A DNA stretch of 53,618 nt from Butyriboletus loyo (Eukaryota > Basidiomycota > Agaricomycetes > Boletales > Boletaceae): NCBI GenBank assembly GCA_038093515.1, contig JBBPSI010000172.1, forward strand, positions 1-53,618, given 5' to 3'. Below are positions 10,862 to 21,798 of this stretch, piece after piece (the first letter of the stretch is position 1; the number at the start of each line of letters is the position of its first letter). Position numbers and translations under genes: made by a program. Below the pieces are notes generated by a model that saw only the letters and a list, made by a program, of their open reading frames with translations, did no database searches and was not told where the DNA came from.

Positions 10862-11700
10862 TTGTCAGCATATACTCAATCACTCCTCGAAGCTGCTACG
10901 CACCGGTATTCGTCGATGACATTCTCACCGATGGCACACAATCGTTGGTGTTGAAATGTCAAGGAGCAAAGTGTTTCGGTTTGAAACTCGTGGTGCGCAA
11001 AAGTTGCTGTATAACACGTTTCCTTATTCTCCTTACCCTCGTGCCTTGGGCGCTTTCTTATCCGATCCCAGTTGTAAACAATCAACATCGGCGAAACTTG
11101 CCTTTTTTTGCCAAGGGTAATCTTCGATTGCTTGCCATATCTCGGCTTCAGGACTCAGTTTACGGAGTGTACAACTCACGTTCAACGACCACCTTGCAAC
11201 ATATCGTACACAAAATATGGTTCCTTGACGAAATTCTCCAGGGCCAGAGCCCCTCTACCGTCTCATCTTATCCCTGCCAACTGGTTCTGCCGTCGACGAT
11301 CCATCATCCTTCAGTATCAGGTGCCCTACCATGTTTGGGCACACCCCACCACTTCCCCAGTAAACTTGCAGCATTCAGGGAAGCACAAGCTCTCGGCCGT
11401 ACCAATACCCCCGTTCCCTCATTTTGCCCTCCATCCGCTGCGGACACCCTCCACGTAGATGGAGATGGCAGGAAACGCACATCGACGCTTCCGGTTGTCT
11501 CGGGCAGTGATTGCCCATAGCCTCACAAGAACGCCGACGCCGAGCCTTCGGGCCTTGCACACCCAGGTTTCAAGTCCAGGCAAAATTGCGCCTAGGATAC
11601 AGCCGGAACCCTGATTGGCGTCCGGCCAATTGAAGTCAGGCCCGACTCGAGGGTAAGCACAAGTGGATCCCTGATCAGACTACAACTGGACGTGATCACC
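10862..11700 (-). promoter_or_regulatory. U2: conserved block upstream of WD40-2, long form
   Basis: The part up to about 11400 matches U1. The segment from about 11340 to 11590 (landmarks CCATCCGCTGCGGACACCCTCC and the CAGGTTTCAAGTCCAG end) is absent from U1 but recurs inverted at 53110-53460. Presumed WD40 promoter and leader plus intergenic DNA. Confidence 0.55.
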
Positions 11701-11786
11701 GGCTTGAATGATGTGGGTTCTATAGATATAAATAGCGTCCTGTTGAAACCCTACAATATCAGACATCAATAACGTCCACTCCCGTC

Positions 11787-13258
11787 CTAGCGAGTCCACT
11801 TTCTGAACATCACTTTAGCCGTGGAGTCGGGTGTGATCGCGGACCTGATGTGCATGCTCCGTGGATGAGTCGTATTCCCCTCGAGCTTGATATCGTACGT
11901 CATAACAATACAACACCGCTCCGAGTCCAGTTGCGGCATGGAATCAACCAGGACTTGCGAAGGAGAAAAAAATCAGAATGGCGATTGGCCCTGACAGATG
12001 AGCGCACCACGCGTGTCGACCGTGTCCTTTCGCGGAAAGTGACAACAAATTGATGCTTCGCGTTGTCCTCATCGTCTTCATCCATGTTTGCAAACCAGAC
12101 TGGATCAAACACCTCTGGGTTTTCGTACAATGTGTCGTCATAATGCAACGTTGAGGCCCGTAATCACCCTAGTGTCTTTCGGGATCAATGTCCCGTCGGA
12201 GAACGTGACGGCCTTTTTAGCCTCGCGTATCCAGCCCACTAGAGTATAGATTTAGACATGTATTGACAGCGTGATGTGCAGAAAAGAGGGGGGGGGAAAG
12301 TGACTGACGAATGCTGATGCTGATGCTTTCCATGTGTATACTCTCCTTGAGGAAACTCTCGACTGTGCGCATCTTGCCCACGGACGTTTTCGGCCATCCC
12401 TCTTTCTCGACGATAACATCGACTTCTTTGAGGAGGGGGTGCACATAGTGAGCGTTCACCGCTAGGTTGTAGAACACATTTGTGAAGACCTAAAGTGCGA
12501 GCATGACCAAACGACCAAGACAGGGCCACAAAGTCACACGTACGTTGGATGATGTCTGTAACGCAGTGGATGAAGTGAACGTCGCACACCAGGCACGCAA
12601 CGTGAATGCTAATAGCACGCGGTTCGTCAAGGTCTCAATCGTGGCGTTTGGGCCCTTTTCGTCCGTCGCCTATAGGCTGTGGTAGGGGTTCGTTCCACAA
12701 AGAGAAAAAAACAAGGTGGACATAGTGCTGCCCCCACATAAGGCTGACGCGGGTTCCCAGCCCAGTCCTTCCTGTACTCGTTCAGGTATTTTCGTCGCTC
12801 CTCAATCATTGGACGAAGATGCCCCCACACCCTGCCTAGTGACGTTTGTGACAAAACGGGCAGCTAGACTATCAAGAATCTGAGGACAGTTCCGTGGACA
12901 GCCACTCATCAGCGACGTACGGTTTCAGAGATTTTGGGAAAAGCCCGATGACAACACTGTGTGTGGCAGCATCAATAGTATACTGGGTATCGAGAGCCAA
13001 GAAATCCGGATTACGACCTGCAATGAAGGCTCGAAAACGTAAGCAGGAAAGAAAGGGAATGCATACAGAGTGGAATGATCTGTTGCTAACCCTGCATATG
13101 ATCTGTTGAAAAGTCCTCAACACTATTACACTCTGCCATCCAATATGAGCGACTTGTTACTTCTGATGACAGGAAACATGTTACCGTTGTTTTTGAATCA
13201 AATTTTCGTTGAAAGCCTTGATGATCTCGTTCTGCAACTCGGGATACGACATCCCAAT
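11787..13258 (-). pseudogene. Cytochrome P450 pseudogene P3, 5' truncated
   Basis: Exons 12 to about 4 are recognisable from the stop at 11787-11789 upward; the 5' end is cut at about 13258 where module M2 begins. The exon 11 heme region is degraded (the FGHGRHA motif reads KGHGRHA and frames shift before it), the K-helix ESIR is ESIH, and exons 8 and 11 have breaks. The 12-nt microexon is still present near 12546-12557. Not functional. Confidence 0.85.
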
Positions 13259-13264
13259 ATTATA

Positions 13265-13870
13265 GCATGGACCAGCGGGAAAAGGAATGGGAGACGGGAG
13301 ACAACGGGAGACATAAACTCAACTTACGAGGACTTTGGATCAGATGGCTGCCCCTTCCCACTAATCGGAAAGCAAGTCGCATCGTCTTGTGGACCGCGCG
13401 TGCCCCGACTGAACCTAGAGTTATCGCGAAGTAAAAAAAAAATCTTCAGGAAGTGAGCAGCAATGATTCGTAAAACTTGGCAAGGAACACCAATGTGAAT
13501 GCAAGGCCATTCATCACGCCGGGGCAATGAAGGACCTTGAATCTACACTGCAGGATACGTTCAAATGGCAAAGGGTAGAAGTTGGAGGCATCGATGTGAA
13601 TTTTCAATCGCCGCTAGCGGTGGGCCCAAATCATGAACAGAAGGAATGCTTCAGCCTTGATCTCTCGGATAATCCCTGTGAGTTCTACGTTTATACTCTC
13701 TCGACTCGACACGCGGCTGGTTGTTTCGTCCTTTTCCACGTCAGGCTGTCATGGTGCTTCCCTGTCCGACCCATGTCGTCGGCGTCATCACCCCTCCTCT
13801 GCACTGGCTGCTGAATGACTGCAACTTGAACCCAGGCCGCCTGGGTTCAAGTTGCAGCTACCCGAGGGCT
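13265..13870 (-). repeat. Module M, copy 2
   Basis: Matches M1 from the ACCAGCGGG border onward. The minus-strand stretch RFSRGTRGPQDDATC and the GTAAGTTGAG donor are kept; upstream of it an A-run and small deletions break the frame. It directly replaces the missing 5' half of P3, so this border is a recombination or deletion junction. Confidence 0.5.
13819..13857. repeat. Perfect 19-bp inverted repeat with 1-nt centre
   Basis: Arms 13819-13837 (CTGCAACTTGAACCCAGGC) and 13839-13857 are exact reverse complements around a single C. In module M1 only the right-hand arm has a counterpart (GCCTGGGTTCAAGTC near 7121), so the left arm looks like a local inverted copy made in M2. Confidence 0.75.
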
Positions 13871-13984
13871 CCCCAGCGGTAGACATTTAACATCCTATCA
13901 CCATGACTCGCATTATGCTTGTTGACATTCACGGTTTGTAACTTCCTGGAAAACATTTTTATATACCCATCTGATGATTTTACG

Positions 13985-14500
13985 TGGACGATACCCAATG
14001 GCATACGGGCGGGAGATGTTCGGTATCCTGCAAGGTTCTCCATACTTGGGTAGAGAACGACCCACCTGCTCCTAGCACAGCTGCATAACTTGGCCAGTAC
14101 TTTCTATGTATTCTGAGCATCAACCATGAGTAAGTGCTGGTGGATATCCGCTGATGCTGTTCTCGTTTCCTCAGGGGATGCTCGCAATTGGGTAATGACA
14201 GTAGATCTCGGCGTCCACAATAGATGATCGCCCATGAATGTTTCGAGGCAGTCGGGACGCATAGTTGATCGATCAGCGTCAGACCATCTGAACTTGCTCG
14301 CGTTCTCGATAGTCGTGTGTGATGGACCGGACAATGGGAAGAGAAGCTCAGCGACGTAGATGGTTGCCCTGGAATGAATGGTCGATGATCAAACCCGTTT
14401 TCAAAAGGCTCTCGCATTGAGAAGTGCTTGGACCCGGTATGGCGAACCAGAAATTCAACATAATTGAGACGTTGCAGCGCCCTTGCCAAAAAGTTGGCTG
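13985..14500 (-). pseudogene. Module W, copy 1: unrecognised gene remnant
   Basis: The minus strand is open from 14489 for 169 codons, but only part looks protein-like (YVEFLVRHTGSKHFSMREPF; a second frame reads FRWSDADRSTMRPDCLETFM). Segment 13990-14215 recurs in the same orientation at 52430-52615 (CTCCATACTTGGGT..GAGAAC..CCACCTGCTCC, then GGGGATGCTCGCAATTGGG). The frame switch suggests an intron or a break. Family not recognised. Confidence 0.35.
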
Positions 14501-14689
14501 TAGCGACATCCTAATTCACGTCCTTGTTTTGGTGGTCATTCTTTAGGTTTGCAACAGCTGTAAAGAATCTGACACTGTCTTCCAATTAACCCGGTGCTCC
14601 ATGGAGGAACAACTATATCCTGATCTCGAAATTTTTGGCCTCGTTTGGGGAGCCTACTAAACTCCCTGTGTATAGACTTCGTCAATGAC

Positions 14690-15218
14690 CATTCTTGGTT
14701 TGGACGGTCGGGAACAGCGGCCTTGCGGCGCGATTGACGCTGTAATGTGTGATAAGTCCCTGCATATGGATCCGGGAACAACGAACCTTTGGCTTTGTGG
14801 GGTTTGTTGCAACCGATCGCTAAGATGATATGTTAGACGCACCACATCGGAAATGAACAGCACTTACTTTGTCAGGTCGACCTGCGGCCATCCTTGCCGG
14901 TGACTCTTCCTCCATAGCAACCTCTTGAGTATCGAACAGCCATGGCGTGACCCGACAGTGTCTTGTGACTGTTGAAAATGCGGATGGACCTCCTACACGT
15001 GGCAGTCATTCGGAAAGAATTTCATGATCCATTTGTGATCTCTGGACACGGAAATTGCGCGCAACTTCATTCCCGTCTGCTTTGCGACCTGTTGACCGTC
15101 CGCAAGCCGCCATCGTCGAATCCCACCCTCACCTCCGCCTAAAACATGCTCTCCGTCGGGGTGGAACGCAACTACGTATGCATAGTCAGACCGACCGGTG
15201 TCAAGTACTAACGTTTGA
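14690..15218 (-). pseudogene. WD40-6: collapsed WD40 gene
   Basis: The first codon position is TTA instead of ATG. Blade 1 and the start of blade 2 are present (IRRWRLADGQQVAKQTGM, then ISVSRDHKWI). The sequence then jumps to the RSIRIFNSH segment of blade 4, and again to the exon 5 tail (DTVGSRHG) without the remaining blades. Exon 6 runs to about 14695 and then fuses to WD40 3' flank (TCAATGACCATTC, as at 18537). It is thus a deletion derivative with at least three junctions. It belongs to the left arm of the inverted duplication, opposite WD40-4. Confidence 0.85.
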
Positions 15219-15224
15219 TCTTAC

Positions 15225-15690
15225 TAGATTGTCAGCATATACTCGTGCACTCCTTGAAGCTGCTACGCACTGGTATTCGTCGACGACATTCTCACTGATG
15301 GCAATCGTTGGTATCGAAATATTAAGGAGCAATGTGTTTCGGTTTACTCGTGGTGCACAAAGTTGTTGTATAAACACATTTCCTTATTCTCAATATGGTT
15401 TGTTCATGCTCGTGCCTTGGGCGCTTTCTTACCTGGATCCCAGTTGGGTGACCTTATGAAGTAAACAGTCAACATCGGCGAAACTTGCCTTCTTTGCCAA
15501 GGGCAGTCTGCGGTTTCTCGTCATATTCAGCTCCAGCACTCGCTTTACGGAGTGTACAATTTCCGTTGGACCGACTGGCGACATATCGCGCACAAAGTAC
15601 GCCTCGTTCTCGAAATTCTGTTGGGCCACAGGACGTACAAAATGCGAATCATGGCTGCAAACGGTCAATAATGCGCCGCGTCGTCCATGC
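15225..15690 (-). promoter_or_regulatory. U3: conserved WD40-upstream block
   Basis: Same block as U1 in the same orientation, next to WD40-6. Its far end (15660-15790) continues into sequence that is inverted at 40740-40860, so U3 is part of the left inverted arm. Confidence 0.55.
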
Positions 15691-15799
15691 TGTGATGCGG
15701 GTGTAGTTCTGTCCCTAGAAGCTCTATTCATTAAATGTTACACATACACACCCGACAAGGTTCCCCAAGCTGTTCAAGTCAGTGCCGCCACTCAGTCAG

Positions 15800-17370
15800 G
15801 TCAGATGCCAATTACACGTTCACGAGCTTCACCCAGAGCATCAATCTTTTTAGTAACCAGCTCGTCTGCTAGTTTATATGGTAAGGTGCTACCTTGTTGC
15901 GTTAAAGCCAGGCTAATGATGGTCCTTGCTAATCTACCTTCCACCAATCTAGCAAGGTCTGGGCAATACAAAGCGCAGGGACAAGACGTTGAGAAGGACC
16001 AGCCATTTTCTATTCCTGCGGTGCGCTCTTTCTCTCTTCCCCCCATATCTCCATCACATCATGCAGATCTACGAGTGACGTGCCCGCTCTCCCGGAATCC
16101 AAGGGACCTGGCAACCATGAGGATGTGATTGTTGACCAGTTAGTGCACTCTGGATGAAAAGGGCTAAATCAACCGTCCGGGCTCCCAAGCCATTTGACAG
16201 GTCTCCGTCTAATCGCATTGTACCTACTCCGTCCAGGAACATGAGCCTCCCACATCGTCTTCCATGCTCTCCCATCTCATCAAAGGCAAAGCACTGCCGA
16301 GACATCGGCGTTGCCTTCACCGGTCTCGCAAACTCAGTTTAATGTCGCTTCTCTCTCCCTTTCTTCTCAGTCTGAAATAGACGCACCATATGTACCGACG
16401 ATGGTTATCCAGGCCGCCCTGCTCAGAATGACAAGTCAGACGCCATGTCTGTTCTCTTCCGCTTCCTCTGATAGATAGAGGAACGACGGAATCGCGCTTC
16501 CCTGATGCTCCCGACCTCGGCCACATACTACCAATACGAAGACCGGACCGAAAGGAAATTAAATCACAATCGTTTCCAGTGCGCTGACGACGAATTGGAT
16601 CAGAATCAACCCATTCTTCATTCATATCCGCAGCGGTGATCTCAGGATCATTGTTTTCCACGACCTTGAGCTAAGGGGGAACGAGTTAGAAACTCTCTTG
16701 GCCTTCAGGTACGGTAGGTATGCTTCGAGGGATCCAGGTGCACACCCGCTGACCTATCCTAGCGTCACGGTCGTTGTGCCTGAGCTAAGGGAGAACGAGC
16801 TAGTAACTGTCTTGTACACTCTAGGTATGGCGTGATTCCAAGGATTTACGTGCACACTAGCTAACCCGCTTGCTTCGCTCCGCCGCGGAAGGGAATGAGG
16901 GCTGGCCAAGACACGTCCATTGTACTACTGGTTTAGTGCAACGGTTCACCTGACGCGCGCACCATCCATCATGCTTCTATCTGGTTGTGACGGCAGCACG
17001 TACATACACCCTTGCTATCAAACTTCCCATCCTCACATGCCGTCAAATATCCCTGTGAAGATCGGGGAACTTGTGTGCCATCAAACATCCCCACCACGAA
17101 CGTACTTCGTAGACCGTCTCACGACACGTACGACAGAAGAACGGGTCGTTTGATTTATTTCGAAGGTTTGATATCTATGAGTGCGAACGAACAGTAGTAA
17201 TACAGACAAATCGTGGTATGCGTGGTATCAGCTCCGTCACAAAATCATCATGTCAATCGTCGGACACAATGGAGGGCAAGCACGATATACACCGTGTCAA
17301 TCCACTCTGTCAAAAGTCGAGGGTGGGAATGGCGAAATCACTGCAATGCTGTATCCGTCCATCCCTGTCA
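15800..17370 (-). repeat. Left arm of the inverted duplication
   Basis: This segment is the reverse complement, with moderate divergence, of 38850-40722. Landmarks are the ATGCCAATTACACGTTCACG end at 15805 (against CGTGAACGAGCAATTGGCAT at 40700-40719) and AATGGCGAAATCAC at 17330 (against GTGATTTCGGCGTT at 38868). The far end holds a decayed copy of the last coding bases of the 38157-38918 gene. Homology continues leftward through U3 into WD40-6. Confidence 0.8.
15804..16670 (-). pseudogene. Gene Q, left copy: unrecognised gene, 3' part
   Basis: The minus strand ends in a well-kept segment ARLVEGRLARTIISLALTQQ, then a Lys/Glu-rich end ARERVIGI and stop at 15804-15806. Upstream pieces also seen in the right copy include DPEITAADMNEEW (about 16640) and DPIRRQRTGNDCDLISFRSG. 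They lie in different frames, consistent with introns or decay. I do not recognise the family. Confidence 0.45.
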
Positions 17371-17570
17371 AAGGCAATGACAATGGGCTGACTGGAAGGC
17401 ATTCCCACAACGATCAGTTGTTTGGGCAGTCGAACCGATGTGCACTCACCTCTTGTCGAGCGTCGAGTCACGCAACGGTAATCCACTCTTCCAGCGACGC
17501 CCCCGCTCAAATTCCGGCTGAGGATATGGGAGGAATCGAATTCACCCTCCTTATCGCCGTGTCCACCGCC
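17371..17570. other. Spacer between left arm and module X
   Basis: An open frame on the plus strand crosses this spacer, but it begins inside the repeat arm and has no counterpart in the right arm, so I do not call a gene. Confidence 0.3.
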
Positions 17571-18440
17571 CTTGTCGCTACCAACCTGACGTGTTTAACC
17601 CTAGGAGAAGTCGCCGAAGCGACAGAACGTATAGGTGGGGAAAAGGCCGTTCCATAACCAGAAGAGAGCGTAACGAGAAATCATCCATCAGCAGCAATTT
17701 ACTTGACGCCGCTTGGAAGACCGAGGACGAGAATCCCGACAGGACGAGCAGAATGGTCTTGTTGGGTCTATTGGAAATAATAAGGATGATGATGAGTAGG
17801 TAGCCATCGAGGTCCAAGTCCGTTCCGACAACAAATCACTTCGAAACGCAGAAAGCATACCACTGAGATCACGGACAACGACAAGCTTGAACAGGCTGTA
17901 GATGGTCGAGTTGATCCAACGGTGAAGCTATGACAAGAAAACGTGGACGGGATCGACCGTTTTGCAGATCGCTTGCGGGCACAGCATCGTCTTTCATCGA
18001 GGGAAGGTCCTGAGCAATAATACGGTTCTTCACCAAGGGGGAACATATTATTCTTGTGAATCGTGTCGACCACGTTATCTGTATAGTGCTCCACGGTGTC
18101 TGGGGTGCGTATAGACGGTCGTTTGCTGGAATGGGCTCGAATGCAGATACCAATGCTCTGCGCGCCGCTCGCGAGGTGGTCGGTTTGGCGACATATGATG
18201 CTCACAGGATTACAAGCAGCCATGGTCGCGTCATCGGACCCACCCTTCCATTCTCGTCGAACCTCGTCCTCACGATAGAGGTTGCAAGGCAACACCAAGT
18301 CTCCGAACGCAACCTGAATCAGAGACAGGATCGTGCACAGGCAATATAATGTCTGGAAGATAGGATCGAAAGAAGGCGGACGGGAGGGGATGTTGTGTTG
18401 GAGAAGAAGCCTGCGTGAAGAGAGACCTATTATGCGTTTC
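17570..18440 (-). repeat. Module X, left copy (unrecognised gene remnant)
   Basis: On the minus strand 18400-17860 matches the plus strand at about 43850-44160: GGAGACTTGGTGTTGCC, then a frame MVLPCN-YREDEVRREW and a later CRRTDH.ASGAQ. Module X lies directly downstream of a WD40 gene in both places (WD40-3 here, WD40-4 at right) and in the same orientation. A hydrophobic stretch (LLIIILIISNRPNKTILLVL, about 17800-17740) suggests a membrane protein. Frames are not continuous. Confidence 0.4.
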
Positions 18441-18852
18441 GGGAAAATGGGGACGGTGGGTATGAAGGGAACGAGTCGATGTTGCTTAGCGGTGGGGTCA
18501 GTTTGTTTCCTACCTCCGTGTATGTATAGACTCGATCAATGACCATTCAGTGAACATCCTGGCGAGCTCAATCATGGACGGGTTTATCAGCGTTCATTCT
18601 GATGCCCACGAGGTAACATTGAAGTCAAAAGCACTGCACGTTCGATGTCCATAGGCTTGCCATCCAGAGTAGTATACACGTGTGTCGTACTGGGTTACCT
18701 TGGAGATCTCAATGCGCCTCATCGTGTGCACCTGAGCGAATACACAACATCCATGAGGGTAATCTGAGCGAAATGGTAGCATGACCTGATCCTTGCTGAT
18801 GCTGATCCACTGTGAGTCTAATGATCCAAACCAAATGAAATCGTACGCACCA

Positions 18853-20751
18853 TTACATAGACCCCCACGACGGAGGGTTCAGAGGGATTATTCTCTTGTT
18901 GCACCTAGTAGGACGTGAGCTGTCACGACAAGGTCCACACCATGAGAAAAGACATACGGGGTGTGGTGTCCCTGGATCCGCCGCATTTTGTCCGCTGTGT
19001 GAAGTATCTTTGTTTGGACGGTTGGGAACAGCGACCTTGCGACGGGATTTACGCTTTGACTGTGACGTGTGATAAGTCCCTGCATACGCATTCGAGGGAC
19101 AACCAACCTTTGGCCTTGTGGGGTTTGTTGCAACCGATCGCTAAGATGATATGTTAGACACACCAGATCCGAATGAACAGTACTGTAATACTTTATTAGG
19201 TTGAGCTGCGGCCATCCTTGAAGGTCCTTCATCGATGACTTCCAATCTCGCCGATGAGCGAGGAGGTGATCGACGATCCGCAGGCTGGCGCGATTTTCCG
19301 GTCTGTTGATCAGGCTGATGTGAAGTGGGGTCTTGGTGGGTCTTCCTCTGTAGAAACCATTTGAGTATCGAACGACCATGGCGTGACCCGACAGTGTCGA
19401 GATTTCGGTCTGCAGACCTCGGTACCTCATCCTCCCGGGGATGTGCGGAAGAAGCCGGGGACGGTGGCTGCAGCAGAGTCAACACACAGATAATAGGCAA
19501 ATGAAGTGGTGACGAACCTCGTCAAAGTCGAATTGAGGACCCGGTGTGCTTGACGGCACCTCAACCTATACCATCGTGAACACTCACTTCGAGGTTACAA
19601 CGAATGAAATCATACATCAAGGACATCACGATCTTGCTGTTATATGTACGCGATGCAGTCAGCGCAACCATTTTGGTGACAGAATGACGAACTCGTACCG
19701 AATTTGAGTCGGGGGGGTTGTCGTCATGGGCACCCGGTGTCGAAGGTTGCTCGTCTTGTTGTGCTTGCTCGTGAGTAGATGCCTGATGTATTTTGTCGAC
19801 ATGGGGACTTATCCGACATGACAGGAGTAGAAAGGCACAAGTACTTACATGGAAAGGTCCATACGGGTCTGGCAGAATGTTGCTGAGATCACGTATTACA
19901 ATTTTTCCGTCGAATCGTCCAGTCGCGAGATAGCGGCTGTCTGGGGAGACAGCAATGGAGCGCAACTGTTCGCTGACCTCGATGACAGGGTCAATCCGAG
20001 TCAGTGTTGATGTGTCCAGAAAGAAGATCGAATGCTGTATGAATGCAGCAATGAATTTGTCATTTGCGGCTAGAGCAAGAGAGAACATGCCCGGGCCATC
20101 ATAGAGAATGGGCGATTGAGCAAGTTGTGACCCAGTGGAGATGTCAAATGATCTGATTTTGTGGTCTTGGGATGTGGCAAAAATCTGCTGATCATCGCCT
20201 GACCATGTAAACGGAGTGGTCACACCCGGGGATGTCTCAGTCTGGATGAGGAGGTGGTGGTCGCCGTTGTGACTGTTGAAAATTCGGATGGACCTCTCGT
20301 AGGTGGCAGTGGCGATGTAGTTGCCATCCCGAGAGAATTTGATTCCAGTGACCCAGTCGTCGTGTTTGAGCGGGCCAACGAGTCTCTGCCCGCTTGCGAT
20401 GCTCCAAATGTTTGCTTCATATTTTGTAGCCCCACCAGTGGCAAACCTGCTTGAATCCAGGGAGACGTCGACCGCACTCACAAAATTTGTGCTCTCCACG
20501 TCGACAACCTTTTCATGCAGCTCTGCATCCCATACACTTGCCCCCGCCCCATCAGTGCCGCACACAATCCATTTGTGATCTTTTGACACAGAAATCGCAC
20601 GCAGCTCCATTCCCGTTTGCCGTCCGACCTCTTGGCCATCTGCAAGTCGCCATCGTCGAATCCCACCATTACCACCGCCTAAAACATGCTTTCCGTCGGG
20701 GTGGAACGCAACTGCGTATACATAGCCGTCGTGGCCGGTGTCAAGTACCAT
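18853..20751 (-). CDS. WD40-3: WD40 repeat protein, intact, six exons, 539 aa
   Basis: Exons: 20751-19849, 19782-19699, 19636-19616, 19565-19518, 19467-19192, 19140-18853; 1620 nt, all phase 0. The plan matches WD40-2: seven blades in exon 1 (ends IRRWR, VWDAE, IWSIA, RIFNS, SFDIS, FLDTS, IRDL), then the acidic PQFDFDE exon, the RSILKWFLQR basic segment and a Lys/Arg-rich end. Intron 1 has no stop and is a multiple of three, so an unspliced message stays open through it. Intron 1 ends in CAG rather than the TTAG of WD40-1, -2 and -5. Likely an intracellular scaffold; no partner is evident. The neighbours are U4 and P450-A upstream and module X downstream. Confidence 0.85.
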
Positions 20752-20769
20752 CGTTTGGTCTTACTGAAT

Positions 20770-21060
20770 TGTCAGCATATGCTCATGCACTCCATGAAGC
20801 TGCTACGCACCGGTATTCGTCGACGACATTCCCACTGATGGCAATTGTTGGTGTCGGAATGTCAAGGAGAAACGCGTTTCGGTTTACTCGTGGTGCGCAA
20901 AGTTGCTGTATAAACATGTTTCCTTATTCTCAATATGGTATCTTTACCCTGGTACCTTGTGCCTTGGGCGCTTTCTCACTCGAATCCCCATCGGCGAAAC
21001 TTGCCCTCTTTGCCAAGGGCAATCCGTCGTTGCTCGTGTTGTGGCGAGCTCAATTCCGGC
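20770..21060 (-). promoter_or_regulatory. U4: conserved WD40-upstream block, short form
   Basis: Keeps the proximal part of U1 (GTTGCTGTATAAACATG, CCTTATTCTCAATATGG, GCCTTGGGCGCTTTCTCAC, GAAACTTGCCCTCTTTGCC) but diverges after about 21050, where other copies keep TTTACGGAGTGTAC. Confidence 0.55.
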
Positions 21061-21798
21061 TTCTCAGAATGCCACACTTCCATGACACGACCTCGGTGTC
21101 AAAAAAGGTCGTGACCCAGGCCGTACAGCTTCCGCCATCGCTGGGTATTCTCGCCTCCATCAAAGCTATGAGCCGGTTCACCGAGGACTTTCCCGATGAG
21201 AATCTGACCTGCCTGAGCTCCTTGGACACTTACTGCGCATTTGATGGAATGTTTGGGCAAGTGTGAATAGATGGACCATGGCGTACTCCATCATCAACCC
21301 TCGTCTCAAGGATCGTAGCAATCAATTTCCCCTCTGGACTATTGAACGGTAGGAAAGACCATCTGACACGGTAGAAGCAGCCCGAGTAATGACTTGACAG
21401 TGAGTTCATGTCACTTGTCCGTGAGTCCTTGATGCACTCTCCAAGATAGACATGATCATGGGACACCTACAAGGCTGTGCGCAGCAACAAAACGGTGAAC
21501 CCCAAATGCGGGCTGCATTGCTCGGAACTTTGATGCTGTCTTGGTGCACCGAAACTACATCTCAAACTCCGTAAGCTTTGTTGCAGCAGTCTTGTACTAT
21601 ATAATCAAGGTATTTGAGCGACATCTCCGCTCAATGTTTACAATGTCCGGACAAAATTGCGCATAGCATACGGGCGGAACCCTGACATAACTGGCATCCG
21701 ACCCCGGGTTAGCACATTATCGGCACGGACGATCCGGATAAACACAAGGTCCCGTTGAACACCTACGATATCAGACATCGACAACATCCACTCTCGTC
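21061..21798. other. Intergenic, between U4 and P450-A
   Basis: No repeat partner or convincing gene seen in 21061-21600. The last 100 nt (ATATCAGACATC..ACAACATCCACTC) match the 3' flank of the other P450s. Confidence 0.4.

Noticed and set aside
17181..17657. 158-aa plus-strand protein
   Set aside because: Its first half is antisense to the decayed inverted arm and has no conserved counterpart in the right arm.
20451..21266. 271-aa plus-strand open frame
   Set aside because: It is the antisense shadow of WD40-3 exon 1 and the U4 block.
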